Shown here: piece after piece, positions 8,159 to 16,133 of the stretch
How positions within the stretch are numbered: position 1 is the first letter of the stretch
Layout: each line of letters begins with the position of its first letter
Assembly (NCBI GenBank): GCA_903923465.1
Contig: CAIXXP010000095.1
Location: 1-39,061, forward strand
DNA: 39,061 bases
Source of the DNA: an uncultured Sphingomonadales bacterium
Lineage (GTDB): Bacteria; Pseudomonadota; Alphaproteobacteria; Sphingomonadales; Sphingomonadaceae
Reading direction: 5' to 3'
Program-made: the position numbers and the translations under genes
The notes under the pieces: generated by a model
What the model was told of the DNA's origin: nothing
What the model saw: only the letters and a program-made list of their open reading frames with translations
The model's database searches: none

Positions 8159-8200
8159 GCAGTCTTGCGGTGACCCTCCTGCGAGCGGCCAAGTAGCGCA

Positions 8201-8219
8201 GCCATGCCGGGGGCATGGC
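8201..8219. terminator. short hairpin between converging genes
   Basis: GCCATGCC (8201-8208) and GGCATGGC (8212-8219) are perfect inverted repeats with a three-base loop, 42 bases after the SnoaL-like stop. There is no T-run; termination is possible but weakly supported. Confidence 0.3.
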
Positions 8220-8297
8220 GCGCCACCTGACCAGAATGCCGTTATCCGGCCAGGCAGAGACCTTTCGCGATCAGCCCGCCCCCGGCCGGCTCCCTTC

Positions 8298-10421
8298 TCA
8301 CACGCCGCTGATGGAAACGGGGATCCCGCTCATCCGCACCATGGCGTTGATCGGCTCGACGTCGCGATCATCCGCGATCAACAGATTGGTCGAGCTGCCC
8401 ACTTGCCGGGCGTCAGCGTCGAAATTCACATCGCCCCAGCCGTGGCTGACGGCAACGGTGCCCCGGCGCAGAGTCGCGTCGGCCTCGGCAATCGCGATGA
8501 TCTGGCCATGGTCAGAGGCGATCGCCACCTTGTCGCCAGTGGCCAGCCCCAGCGACGAAAGGTCCTCCGGATTGAGATAGGCCGGGTTGAACGGCGTGCG
8601 GGCGCGAACGCCGGCAAGATCGATGCCGACCGTGTTTTGCACAAACCGCTCGCGGCGCGCGACGAGGCGATAGGCTGGGCTATCCTCGTTGGTGGCGGGT
8701 TCGTTGGCCACGATGGCGAGTTCCTCCGCGATGTCGGCGGGCATGACGACGAACCGGGCCGGCACCTCCTGCGCGCATGGCTGAACCTTCGGCATATCCG
8801 CGGGATCAATGGCGACGCCCGACGGGTAGCGCTTCACCTCTTCCAGCGGCATCATCGACCCTTCCAGGCCCATCGCGATCAGGCTCTCGTTGCTCGGCGG
8901 CTGGTCCATGTCCAACGGCTTGCCACCATAGTTGAGGGGCAGGCCCAGGCGCTTGGCGATGGACCAGAAGACGTACCAGTCATCCACAAGTTCGGAATCC
9001 GCCGGGGGGGCGATGATGGCCTTCGTGTATTGCGCCCAGCCATCCGCGAAATAGCTCATGCCCTCGAAGGTGGTGGGCACATCGGCCCGCTCGTAGGGCA
9101 ACAGCGGCGGCAGGATGTAATGGGCGAGCCGGGCGGTATTGGTCATGAAAGGCTCGACCACCACCAGCAGTTCCAGCGAGGACAAGGCGCGTACCGCCTT
9201 CGCCTTGTCGGGCAGCAGGCTGGCCGGGTTGCCGCCATCGACGATAAGCGCCCGCACCTGGCCGCGCCCGGGCGTCAGGATTTCGTCGCACAGGGTGGAT
9301 GCCAGCTTCTCGCCGAAAAACCAGCCGGCACCGCGGATGCGCCCCGGCCCCTTGCGCTCCCACGAGCGGGTGGGCGGTTCGACCTGGGCGAACCATGGCC
9401 GCTCCTTCGACAGCAATTCTGGGTTCGGCAAGACGTCGCCCGCCCGCTTGAACCGGCCGCAGACCACATTGATGCATTCGATCATGTGCTCCGCCAGATT
9501 GGAGCGGGGCGACATGTCGGGGCCGGTGCCGCTGTAGGCGGCCCCACGCTTGCCGGCGCCAGCGAACAGCCGGGCGGTGGCGATCAGATCATCCGCCGAA
9601 ATTCCGGCGCGCTGGGCCACATAGGCTGGCGTGAAGGGCGCCACCGCCCGTTCCAGCGCGTCCAGACCTTCAACATAGGTGTTGCAGAAGTCCTGATCAT
9701 GCAGCTTTTCGGCCAGGATGATGTGGAGCAGCCCGGCCGCAATCGTCGGGTCCTCGCCCGCGTGGGGTTGCAGCGCAATATCGGCATAGCGCGAGGTCTC
9801 GGTGAAGCGCGGATCAATGGTGATGAGCTTCAGGCCGCGCGCGCGCGCCGCTTTCATGCGCTTGGTCGGATCCGACACCAGCAGCCCCATGGTGGAGTGC
9901 GAGACCAGAGGGTTGGTGCCGAACAGCAGGATGACGTCTGAGGCGTCGAAATGGTCCTTGCCGGCATGCCAGGCGCCCATCCGCCCCGCAGTGATCTGCT
10001 TGGCCGACTGGTCGATCGTGAAGGTGGAAAAGTAGGAGCGCGAGGTTAGTGCGCGCATGAAATCGCGATGAATGCCGCGCGCGGTGGTCGTCATCACCGA
10101 GCCGCTGCCCTTGAACAGGGCCACCGCCTCGTCGTCCCCCGCTTCGCGAATGCTCGCTACCGCCGCCGCAATTTCGTCGAGCGCCTGTTCCAGCGGCACG
10201 CGCACGAAAGAGCCATCGGGCATCCGTTTGAGCGGATGGCGCAAGCGGGCCGGCCCATGATAGGTTTCGGCCGCCTGCAGCCCCTTGAAGCACGCATAGC
10301 CCGCGCTGACCGGGTGGTCCCGGTCGCCGCTGATGGCGACGATCTGCTCGTTGTCATCGATGGTGAGGCGCACCCCACACCCGGCACCACATACGCGGCA
10401 AAAGGAGGTTTCCTTGCGCAT
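8298..10421 (-). CDS. molybdopterin-dependent oxidoreductase (DMSO reductase family)
   Basis: A 707-residue catalytic subunit of the DMSO reductase family. An N-terminal [4Fe-4S] site is formed by Cys8, Cys11, Cys15 and Cys44. Next come molybdopterin guanine dinucleotide binding segments such as LLFGTNPLVSHSTMG and LITIDPRFTETSRYADI, and a C-terminal dinucleotide-binding domain with NPAYLNPEDL and SHGWGDVNFD. No Tat signal is visible, so it is probably cytoplasmic. No electron-transfer partner subunit lies next to it. Its substrate is unknown; the thioesterase and SnoaL-like neighbours hint at an organic acid or CoA-linked pathway. The start at 10421 is preceded by a GGGGA at moderate spacing. 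It is divergent from the thioesterase gene. Confidence 0.88.
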   Translation of the reverse strand: MRKETSFCRVCGAGCGVRLTIDDNEQIVAISGDRDHPVSAGYACFKGLQAAETYHGPARLRHPLKRMPDGSFVRVPLEQALDEIAAAVASIREAGDDEAVALFKGSGSVMTTTARGIHRDFMRALTSRSYFSTFTIDQSAKQITAGRMGAWHAGKDHFDASDVILLFGTNPLVSHSTMGLLVSDPTKRMKAARARGLKLITIDPRFTETSRYADIALQPHAGEDPTIAAGLLHIILAEKLHDQDFCNTYVEGLDALERAVAPFTPAYVAQRAGISADDLIATARLFAGAGKRGAAYSGTGPDMSPRSNLAEHMIECINVVCGRFKRAGDVLPNPELLSKERPWFAQVEPPTRSWERKGPGRIRGAGWFFGEKLASTLCDEILTPGRGQVRALIVDGGNPASLLPDKAKAVRALSSLELLVVVEPFMTNTARLAHYILPPLLPYERADVPTTFEGMSYFADGWAQYTKAIIAPPADSELVDDWYVFWSIAKRLGLPLNYGGKPLDMDQPPSNESLIAMGLEGSMMPLEEVKRYPSGVAIDPADMPKVQPCAQEVPARFVVMPADIAEELAIVANEPATNEDSPAYRLVARRERFVQNTVGIDLAGVRARTPFNPAYLNPEDLSSLGLATGDKVAIASDHGQIIAIAEADATLRRGTVAVSHGWGDVNFDADARQVGSSTNLLIADDRDVEPINAMVRMSGIPVSISGV

Positions 10422-10651
10422 CCCAATTCCCCAAGATATCCCGATTCACCATCGGTCGTGTTTACAGGTTAATTGATGCCAGAGCAGTGCGGCAGCTGGG
10501 CCCGGCTCGAAGCTTTCGCACAGGAATGAACGCGCGCCGCGATGCTGTCAAAGCAAATGGACCGGCGATCTGGCCGGCGGCGCCGCGACACGTAAACCCA
10601 CAAGGGTACAAACGGGTTGCCGCGACGCATGGCCTGCGGCATGGGCGCCGG
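10422..10651. promoter_or_regulatory. divergent promoter region, molybdoenzyme and thioesterase
   Basis: A 230-base gap between divergent genes that must hold both promoters. It contains a small dyad, CCGAT-N5-ATCGG (10441-10455), and an A/T-richer stretch GTTTACAGGTTAATTGATG at about 10459-10477. I could not assign -35/-10 boxes with confidence. Confidence 0.35.
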
Positions 10652-11500
10652 ATGACCCAGGAATTCATCGCCCTTCAGCCCACGCACAATTCACATCGCT
10701 GGTTCCTGCCGGTAACGCGCGACATCGCCGCCGGCCGACCAGACAGGCTGTTCATGTTCGGCGGCATCGGGCTGGGCGCGGCGATTTTGGCGCTGGAGCG
10801 CACGTTGCAGCGGCCGGTGATCTGGGCGACGGCGCAATATGCCTCCTTTGCCAAGCTGGACTCTATCGTCGATTTTGATGTTCACACCATCCACGCGGGC
10901 AAGAGCCTGACCCAGGCACGGGTGCTGGCGCACGTCGATGATCGCCATGTGCTGAGCGTGTCGGCGGCGCTGGGCGAGCGGCCCGGCGAACCAGACCAGT
11001 GGTTGCAGACAGCGCCGGCCCCCGCGCCGCAAGATTGCCCGCCTGTGCCTCTCCGGCCTGAGGCGGCGAGCCAGCTGGTGGGTCGGCTGGAGAGGCGCGT
11101 GGTCGAGGGGCATTTCCCCCAGGGCGCGGCAAAGGGCGCCCGGCAGCCCAGCGGGCGGTTGCGCTGGTGGGTGCGCTCAACCGAGGGCATTCCGGTCAGC
11201 GCCGCCTACCTCGCCTTCCTGGCCGATTTCGTGGTGGAGGGTATCTCGCATGCGATGGGATATTTTGTGCGCGGCAACAGCCTCGACAACACCATCCGCT
11301 TCGGGCCCATCGTCCCCGGCGAATGGGTGCTGTGCGACTTCATGATCGAGGCGATCCACGGCGGCATCAGCCACAGCACCATGAAGATGTTCAGCCAGGA
11401 CGGGGTGCTGATGGCCAGCGCCAGCCAGTCGCTGATCCTGCGCCTGCCGGGCGGCGAGGGCGAGGCAAGCCCACATGCTGGCGAGGCAACGCCCGTCTAG
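10652..11500 (+). CDS. acyl-CoA thioesterase, TesB-like double hotdog protein
   Basis: A 282-residue protein that fits the TesB/acyl-CoA thioesterase II family (about 285 residues). The N-terminal hotdog has FMFGGIGLGAAILALER. The C-terminal hotdog has the Asp in LADFVVEG, NSLDNTIRFG, and the Gln in SASQSLILR, matching the Asp/Thr/Gln catalytic network described for TesB. It should hydrolyse acyl-CoA to free acid and CoA in the cytoplasm. The ATG at 10652 starts the conserved part; its ribosome site is weak, and an open frame continues upstream. It is divergent from the molybdoenzyme and convergent with the SDR at 11565-12434. Confidence 0.85.
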   Translation: MTQEFIALQPTHNSHRWFLPVTRDIAAGRPDRLFMFGGIGLGAAILALERTLQRPVIWATAQYASFAKLDSIVDFDVHTIHAGKSLTQARVLAHVDDRHVLSVSAALGERPGEPDQWLQTAPAPAPQDCPPVPLRPEAASQLVGRLERRVVEGHFPQGAAKGARQPSGRLRWWVRSTEGIPVSAAYLAFLADFVVEGISHAMGYFVRGNSLDNTIRFGPIVPGEWVLCDFMIEAIHGGISHSTMKMFSQDGVLMASASQSLILRLPGGEGEASPHAGEATPV

Positions 11501-11564
11501 ACCTTACTTGCGCGGGTGGGCGCGGCCGAATGTCGCTTCAGCGCCGACCCGCCTACCGGCAGCC

Positions 11565-12434
11565 TCAGTCGTAGGCGGGATAGCTCTCGCCGAGCGCGGC
11601 GGCGCGGGCATCGGTGCGGTCGAGGGCGGCGGCCACTTCGGCGGATCGCTTTTCGGCAAAGCCGCGGATGCGCGGGTCGGCGATGATGATGAACTCGTCG
11701 CCATCAATGCCATCGAAGCATATCTGCGCGGTGATGTCGGGTGTCTGGGCGATCTTGATCATCATGCCCCGCATCATCTCGGCGCCCTTGGCCGAGATGC
11801 GCTTCTCGCCGCCAAAATCCGCCGGGCGGTTGCGATAGCTGTCGTAGATCTCCGTTTGCACGAAGCCGGGGCACAGCACCGATACCGCGATGCCGCTGTC
11901 CTTCAGATCGCGCCGCAGCGCGTCCGACAGGCCGAGCACGGCATGCTTGCTGGCGGTATAGACGCTAGTGGGCCCCAGCGCGGGCAGGCCGACCGAGTTT
12001 TCCGAGCCGGTGTTGATGATCCGCGCCGCCTCGCCCCGCGCGGCCGCCTCGCGCAACAGCGGCAGGAAGGCCTGCGTCGCCTGGATCATGCCCATCACAT
12101 TGACCGCGAAGATCCACTGGGCATCAGTCAGGCTGGTCGCCTCCAGCGTGGAGCCACCGCACACCCCGGCGTTGTTGAACAGCAGGTTCACCCCGCCCCA
12201 TTCGGCCCGGATGGCTTCGGCCAGCGCGGCAAGGCTGGCGGGGCTGGTGACATCGCAGGAAAAACCCCGGGCGGTGCCACCCGCTGCCACGATCTCGGTC
12301 GCCGTCGCCTCGGCGCGCGAGGCCTCGATATCGGCCACCGCCACGGCCATGCCGCGCGTGGCGGCCGTTTGCGCCAGTGCCCTGCCAATGCCGTTGGCCC
12401 CGCCCGTAACAACCGCAACCAACCGACTGGACAT
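11565..12434 (-). CDS. SDR family NAD(P)-dependent oxidoreductase
   Basis: A 289-residue classical SDR: TGGANGIG (10-17), NNAG (87-90), Ser144, Tyr159 and Lys163 in YTASK, then LCPGFVQTEI. It has a longer, charged C-terminal part (about 230-289) containing DGIDGDEFIIIADPRIRGFAEKR, a tail seen in SDRs acting on bulky substrates. GGGGAA six bases before the ATG at 12434 supports the start. The substrate is unknown. It diverges from the SDR at 12631 across a 196-base gap that holds a candidate operator, so the two dehydrogenases are probably co-regulated. Confidence 0.87.
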   Translation of the reverse strand: MSSRLVAVVTGGANGIGRALAQTAATRGMAVAVADIEASRAEATATEIVAAGGTARGFSCDVTSPASLAALAEAIRAEWGGVNLLFNNAGVCGGSTLEATSLTDAQWIFAVNVMGMIQATQAFLPLLREAAARGEAARIINTGSENSVGLPALGPTSVYTASKHAVLGLSDALRRDLKDSGIAVSVLCPGFVQTEIYDSYRNRPADFGGEKRISAKGAEMMRGMMIKIAQTPDITAQICFDGIDGDEFIIIADPRIRGFAEKRSAEVAAALDRTDARAAALGESYPAYD

Positions 12435-12551
12435 GGTGATTTCCCCGTGCAAACCCGTGACGAGGGGATAAGAGAGCGTTGCTCCGCAGTAAACCCGTGG
12501 GTGGCTTGCGGGACGCCCACCCCGCCCAAGCGGCGGCGCTACTATATAAGT

Positions 12552-12573
12552 AACGGCGACATGATACGCCGTT
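12552..12573. promoter_or_regulatory. inverted repeat between divergent SDR genes, candidate operator
   Basis: AACGGCG (12552-12558) and CGCCGTT (12567-12573) are perfect inverted repeats with an eight-base spacer, directly after a TATATAAG element at about 12544-12551. Place and form suit a repressor site over a promoter serving one or both SDR genes. Confidence 0.45.
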
Positions 12574-12630
12574 CTTTGGGGGCATGCCGTCTCGCGCGGC
12601 AGTGGCCAATGGATGGATGAGGAGATCCCT

Positions 12631-13473
12631 ATGACACGCCCGCAAACCGGCACCAATGCCCGGCCAGACCTGCCGCTCGCGGTGGTGGTCGGCGCTGGCG
12701 GAATGGGCATGGCGGCTGCCCGGCGGCTGGGTGAGCGGTATCGGCTGCTGCTGGTCGACATCAACGAGGAGCGGCTGCGGCAGCAACTCGGTTCGCTGCG
12801 GGAAGAGGGCTATGATGCGGTCCACTGCGCCTGCGACATCACCAGCCACGAAAGCGTGACCGCGCTTGCCGCCACCGCGCAGGCGCAAGGGCCCATGCGG
12901 GTTCTCGCCCACGTCGCGGGTCTCTCGCCGAGCATGGCGGATTGGCAGACCATCCTGCGCGTCAATCTGATGGGGGTTCACCGGGTGGCCGAGGCGCTGC
13001 TGCCATTGGCGGGGCAGGGCACCGCCGCGATTTTCATTTCCTCCCTCGCGGGTCATATGGCCGCCCCCGCGCCCGACGTCATAACGCTGCTGGAAGAGCC
13101 ATTGGCGAAGGGTTTTCTCGGCGCGCTGGAGCAGGCCGTCGGCGGGGCGGTGACGACCCAGTTGGCCTATCAACTCTCGAAATTCGCGCTGATGCGGTAT
13201 GTTCGGCAGCGCGCCGCGCAGTGGGGCCAGCGCGGCGCGCGGATCGTCTCGCTTTCGCCCGGGCTGATCGCCACACCGATGGGCGCGCTGGAATATGCGC
13301 AGAACCCGGTGAAATACGATCTGCTGGCCAAAACGCCGGTCGGGCGCGAGGGGACCATGCTCGAAATTGCCGACGCGATCGATTTTCTCGCGTCCGATCG
13401 CGCCTCGTTTATTTCCGGCACAGACCTGCTGGTCGACGGCGGCATCGCGGCGGCACTGGCCTTTCCCCAATAG
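12631..13473 (+). CDS. SDR family oxidoreductase
   Basis: A 280-residue SDR with GAGGMG cofactor loop (21-26), SS at 138-139, Tyr180 and Lys184 in YQLSK, and SPGLIATPMG. It has an insertion of about 30 residues between the serine strand and the catalytic tyrosine (APAPDVITLLEEPLAKGFLG), as in 3-alpha-hydroxysteroid dehydrogenase/carbonyl reductase-like members. GAGGAG at 12619-12624 lies six bases before the ATG at 12631, which is preferred over the in-frame ATG at 12613. It precedes the purine operon by 138 bases, but that gap holds its own regulatory motif, so it is probably not part of the operon. Confidence 0.85.
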   Translation: MTRPQTGTNARPDLPLAVVVGAGGMGMAAARRLGERYRLLLVDINEERLRQQLGSLREEGYDAVHCACDITSHESVTALAATAQAQGPMRVLAHVAGLSPSMADWQTILRVNLMGVHRVAEALLPLAGQGTAAIFISSLAGHMAAPAPDVITLLEEPLAKGFLGALEQAVGGAVTTQLAYQLSKFALMRYVRQRAAQWGQRGARIVSLSPGLIATPMGALEYAQNPVKYDLLAKTPVGREGTMLEIADAIDFLASDRASFISGTDLLVDGGIAAALAFPQ

Positions 13474-13545
13474 CACTTATGCGGTTCGCGGCGCGATATG
13501 CCCGTGCGAATTTCCGGCGCCTCCAACCACTTGCGGCTCGAAATT

Positions 13546-13572
13546 TTGCAACGATCCGTTCTTTTCATTGCA
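13546..13572 (+). promoter_or_regulatory. candidate LysR-regulator binding site upstream of the purine operon
   Basis: Begins TTGCAACGATCCGT and ends TTCATTGCA, forming an imperfect dyad TGCAA-N16-TTGCA. It lies 39 bases before the ATG of the first operon gene. Apart from four central bases and the final A/G position it is the same as the site at 30574-30599 next to the lysR gene. LysR-family regulators typically bind such spaced dyads. The operon promoter must lie in this 138-base gap; I could not place -35/-10 boxes with confidence. Confidence 0.65.
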
Positions 13573-13611
13573 CTGGATCGGTAGGGGTTAGCAGAGCATG
13601 GTGCCGGGGAT

Positions 13612-14775
13612 ATGCGGCGCACCTTACCGTTCCCTTCGCTGGACCCGTTCCTGCTGTGCCTGATCGCCACGGTTGCGGTGGCAACGCTGGTGCCCGCGCG
13701 GGGTGCGGCGGTGCCTGCCCTCGCGCTGGCCACCGAATTTGCCATCGCGCTGCTGTTCTTCCTGCATGGCGCAAAGCTGTCGCGCGAGGCCGTCGTTCAG
13801 GGCATCGGCAACTGGCGGCTGCACGCGCTGGTGCTGGCCTCAACCTATGTGCTGTTTCCCATTATTGGCCTGGCGATCACCGGTATCGAGTCCGGCTGGG
13901 CCAACCCGCAGTTTGCCTCGGGCCTGCTGTTTCTGTCGCTGCTGCCCTCCACGGTGCAATCCTCGATCGCGTTCACCGCCATGGCGCGCGGCAATGTCGC
14001 GGCGGCGGTGTGCAGTGCGTCGCTGTCCAACCTGCTGGGTATTGTGGCGACGCCGCTGTTGCTCACCCTGTTCGGGCACCTGGGCAGTGGCCATGGGGCA
14101 CACGGCGCTGGCGCATCCTGGGGGGCGATCCGCACGATCGTGGTGCAACTGCTGCTGCCGTTTATTGCCGGACATGCCCTGCGACCGCTGATCGGCGGCT
14201 TCGTGCAACGCAACAAGGCCATTCTGCAACCGGTGGACCGCTCCTCGATCCTGCTGGTGGTCTACACGGCCTTCAGCGCGGCGGTGGTGGCGGGCATCTG
14301 GCACCATATCGACATGGCCGACATGGCGGTGCTGCTGGCCAATTGCGCGGTGATGCTGGCGCTGGTCATTGGCGTTAATGTCGCGGTTGCACGCATGGCG
14401 AAATTGCCGCGGGCCGATGCCATCGTCTTGCTGTTCTGCGGTTCCAAGAAGAGCCTGGTCTCCGGCGTGCCGATGGCAGGCGCCCTGTTCCCGGCGGCGC
14501 AGGTGGGGCAGATCGTGCTGCCGCTGATGCTGTTCCATCAGTTGCAACTGTTCGTCTGCGCCATTCTCGCCGGCCGCCTCGCGCAAGATGGCGAGGAAGA
14601 AGCGCCAGCCGTTGCCGCCGCAATTCCCGTTGGCGCCGCCGGGGCGATGGCCGCCGCCGCCGCGCATGGCCTGGCTATTCCCGCGGCGTGCATGCCCGGG
14701 GTGGTTGCCAATCTCGCGCTGCTCGCTCATCATGCCGAGGTGTTCCGTGGCGATGCGCAAGGGGGGCGCTCGTGA
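13612..14775 (+). CDS. SBF-like membrane transporter fused to a C-terminal AtzG/HpxX-like (DUF4089) domain
   Basis: A 387-residue protein. Residues 1 to about 325 form an SBF-like (bile acid:Na+ symporter-like, YfeH-type) transporter, with about ten hydrophobic segments starting at PFLLCLIATVAVATLVPA and including the crossover-type motifs LLPSTVQSSIAF and GSKKSLVSGVPMAG. After a short acidic linker (DGEEE) come about 60 residues not expected in this family; GLAIPAACMPGVVANLALL within them matches the pattern of AtzG/HpxX small subunits (GL-x-I-P...PGVVANL-x-LA). The next gene encodes an AtzE/HpxY amidase, the usual partner of AtzG/HpxX, and overlaps in GTGA. The domain would face the cytoplasm and may hold the amidase at the membrane. 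The transported substrate is probably a purine-derived ureide or acid (inference). The ribosome site is weak. It is the first gene of the 14-gene operon. Confidence 0.82.
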   Translation: MRRTLPFPSLDPFLLCLIATVAVATLVPARGAAVPALALATEFAIALLFFLHGAKLSREAVVQGIGNWRLHALVLASTYVLFPIIGLAITGIESGWANPQFASGLLFLSLLPSTVQSSIAFTAMARGNVAAAVCSASLSNLLGIVATPLLLTLFGHLGSGHGAHGAGASWGAIRTIVVQLLLPFIAGHALRPLIGGFVQRNKAILQPVDRSSILLVVYTAFSAAVVAGIWHHIDMADMAVLLANCAVMLALVIGVNVAVARMAKLPRADAIVLLFCGSKKSLVSGVPMAGALFPAAQVGQIVLPLMLFHQLQLFVCAILAGRLAQDGEEEAPAVAAAIPVGAAGAMAAAAAHGLAIPAACMPGVVANLALLAHHAEVFRGDAQGGRS

Positions 14776-16133
14776 ATCCTGTGCTGGAACTGGCGGCCGA
14801 TGTCCGCGCCGGCCGAGCCAGTGCCGGGGCGGTCGTGGAGGCTTGCCTCGCGCGGCTGGCGGCTGACGATCTCGCCGCCGTGACCCGAACCTTGCCCGAA
14901 CGCGCGCGAACCGAAGCCGCTCGCATAGACGCCATGGTCGCGGCGGGCACCGACCCCGGCCCCCTATGCGGTGTGCCCTATGGGGTGAAGGATCTGTTCG
15001 ACATTACCGGGCTGGCGACGACGGCCGGCTCCGCCATCTACGCCGACGAGCCCCCGGCAACGCGGGATGCGGAAGCAATCCGGCGGCTGCAGGCGGCCGG
15101 GGCCGTGCTGGTGGCAACGCTGAACATGGACGAATTCGCCTATGGCTTTGCCACGATCAACGCTCGCCACGGCACGACCCGCAACCCGCATGACCGCGCC
15201 CGGCTCGCCGGGGGTTCGTCAGGCGGCTCGGCGGCGGCGGTGGCGGCGGGGATGCTGCCCTTCACGCTGGGCTCGGACACCAATGGATCGATCCGCGTGC
15301 CTGCCAGTCTCACCGGCATTTACGGGCTGAAGCCCACCCACGACGGCCTGCCGATGGGCGGCGTGTTCCCTTTTGCCGCCAGCTTCGACGATATCGGTCC
15401 CTTCACGCTGTCGGTTCCCGACATGCAGTGCGTCTGGTCGGTCCTCAGCGGCGACCAGAGCGGCAGTGAGGGCACTGCGGCCGGGCAACACGGGCGCGTC
15501 GCCCGCCTCGGCGGCCGGTTCCGCGAGAACGCCCATCCCGACCAGCTCGCGGCGATCGACGCCATCGCGCCGAATGGCCCGGAGATCGACATCGCCGGCA
15601 TCGCCCAGGCGCGCTCGGCGGCCTTTCTCATCACCGCATTCGAAGGCGGGGCGCTCCACCGCGACAAGCTGCGCCAGCGGGCCATGGATTTCGATCCGGC
15701 AACGCGCGACCGGCTGCTGGCCGGCGGTCTGGTTCCCGAAGAGCTTTACGGGGAGGCTCTGGATTTTCGCGCGCGGTTCCGGGAGGCGGTGCTGGCCCAG
15801 ACCGCCGGCTACGACGTGCTGCTGGCTCCGGCGGCCCCCTGCGAGGCGCCGCCCATCGCCGACCCGCGCATATGGATTGACGGTGAGCTGCGGCCGGCCC
15901 GGGCCGACCTTGGCATTCACACCCAGCCGGTCAGCTTTCTCGGACTGCCCTCGCTGGCGGTGCCGCTGGCGCGGCCGGGCAATTTGCCGGGTGGGCAATT
16001 GCCGCTCGGAATACAACTGATCGGCCGCCCCGGCGGCGAGCCGGCGCTTTTCGCCTTCGCCACAAAACTGGCCGAAAGCGGGATTGCAGGAGTGACGATG
16101 CCCAGCCCACAACAGCTTGAGGAAACCCGATGA
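14772..16133 (+). CDS. hpxY: AtzE/HpxY-family amidase of the amidase signature superfamily
   Basis: A 453-residue amidase signature enzyme. The Ser-cisSer-Lys triad is visible: the lysine in YGVKDLFD, the cis-serine in AGGSSGGS, and the nucleophile region GSDTNGSIRVPAS. AtzE hydrolyses 1-carboxybiuret with the help of the small subunit AtzG. In Klebsiella the homologue HpxY belongs to the hpxWXYZ set for the late ureide steps. Here an N-carboxylated ureide such as oxalurate is the plausible substrate (inference). The GTG at 14772 overlaps the transporter stop in GTGA, which fixes a non-ATG start; a longer in-frame start at 14688 would lie deep in the previous gene. No separate hpxX gene exists; its domain is fused to the upstream protein. 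Confidence 0.88.
   Translation: MNPVLELAADVRAGRASAGAVVEACLARLAADDLAAVTRTLPERARTEAARIDAMVAAGTDPGPLCGVPYGVKDLFDITGLATTAGSAIYADEPPATRDAEAIRRLQAAGAVLVATLNMDEFAYGFATINARHGTTRNPHDRARLAGGSSGGSAAAVAAGMLPFTLGSDTNGSIRVPASLTGIYGLKPTHDGLPMGGVFPFAASFDDIGPFTLSVPDMQCVWSVLSGDQSGSEGTAAGQHGRVARLGGRFRENAHPDQLAAIDAIAPNGPEIDIAGIAQARSAAFLITAFEGGALHRDKLRQRAMDFDPATRDRLLAGGLVPEELYGEALDFRARFREAVLAQTAGYDVLLAPAAPCEAPPIADPRIWIDGELRPARADLGIHTQPVSFLGLPSLAVPLARPGNLPGGQLPLGIQLIGRPGGEPALFAFATKLAESGIAGVTMPSPQQLEETR

Noticed and set aside
12124..13476. 450-codon minus-strand frame crossing two SDR genes
   Set aside because: It starts opposite one SDR and ends inside another in a wrong frame; no domain is visible.
14647..14775. 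Separate small hpxX gene starting at an internal ATG (14647)
   Set aside because: It would give only 42 residues, with a poor ribosome site, and the frame runs unbroken from the transporter; a fusion is the simpler reading. Internal initiation cannot be fully excluded.
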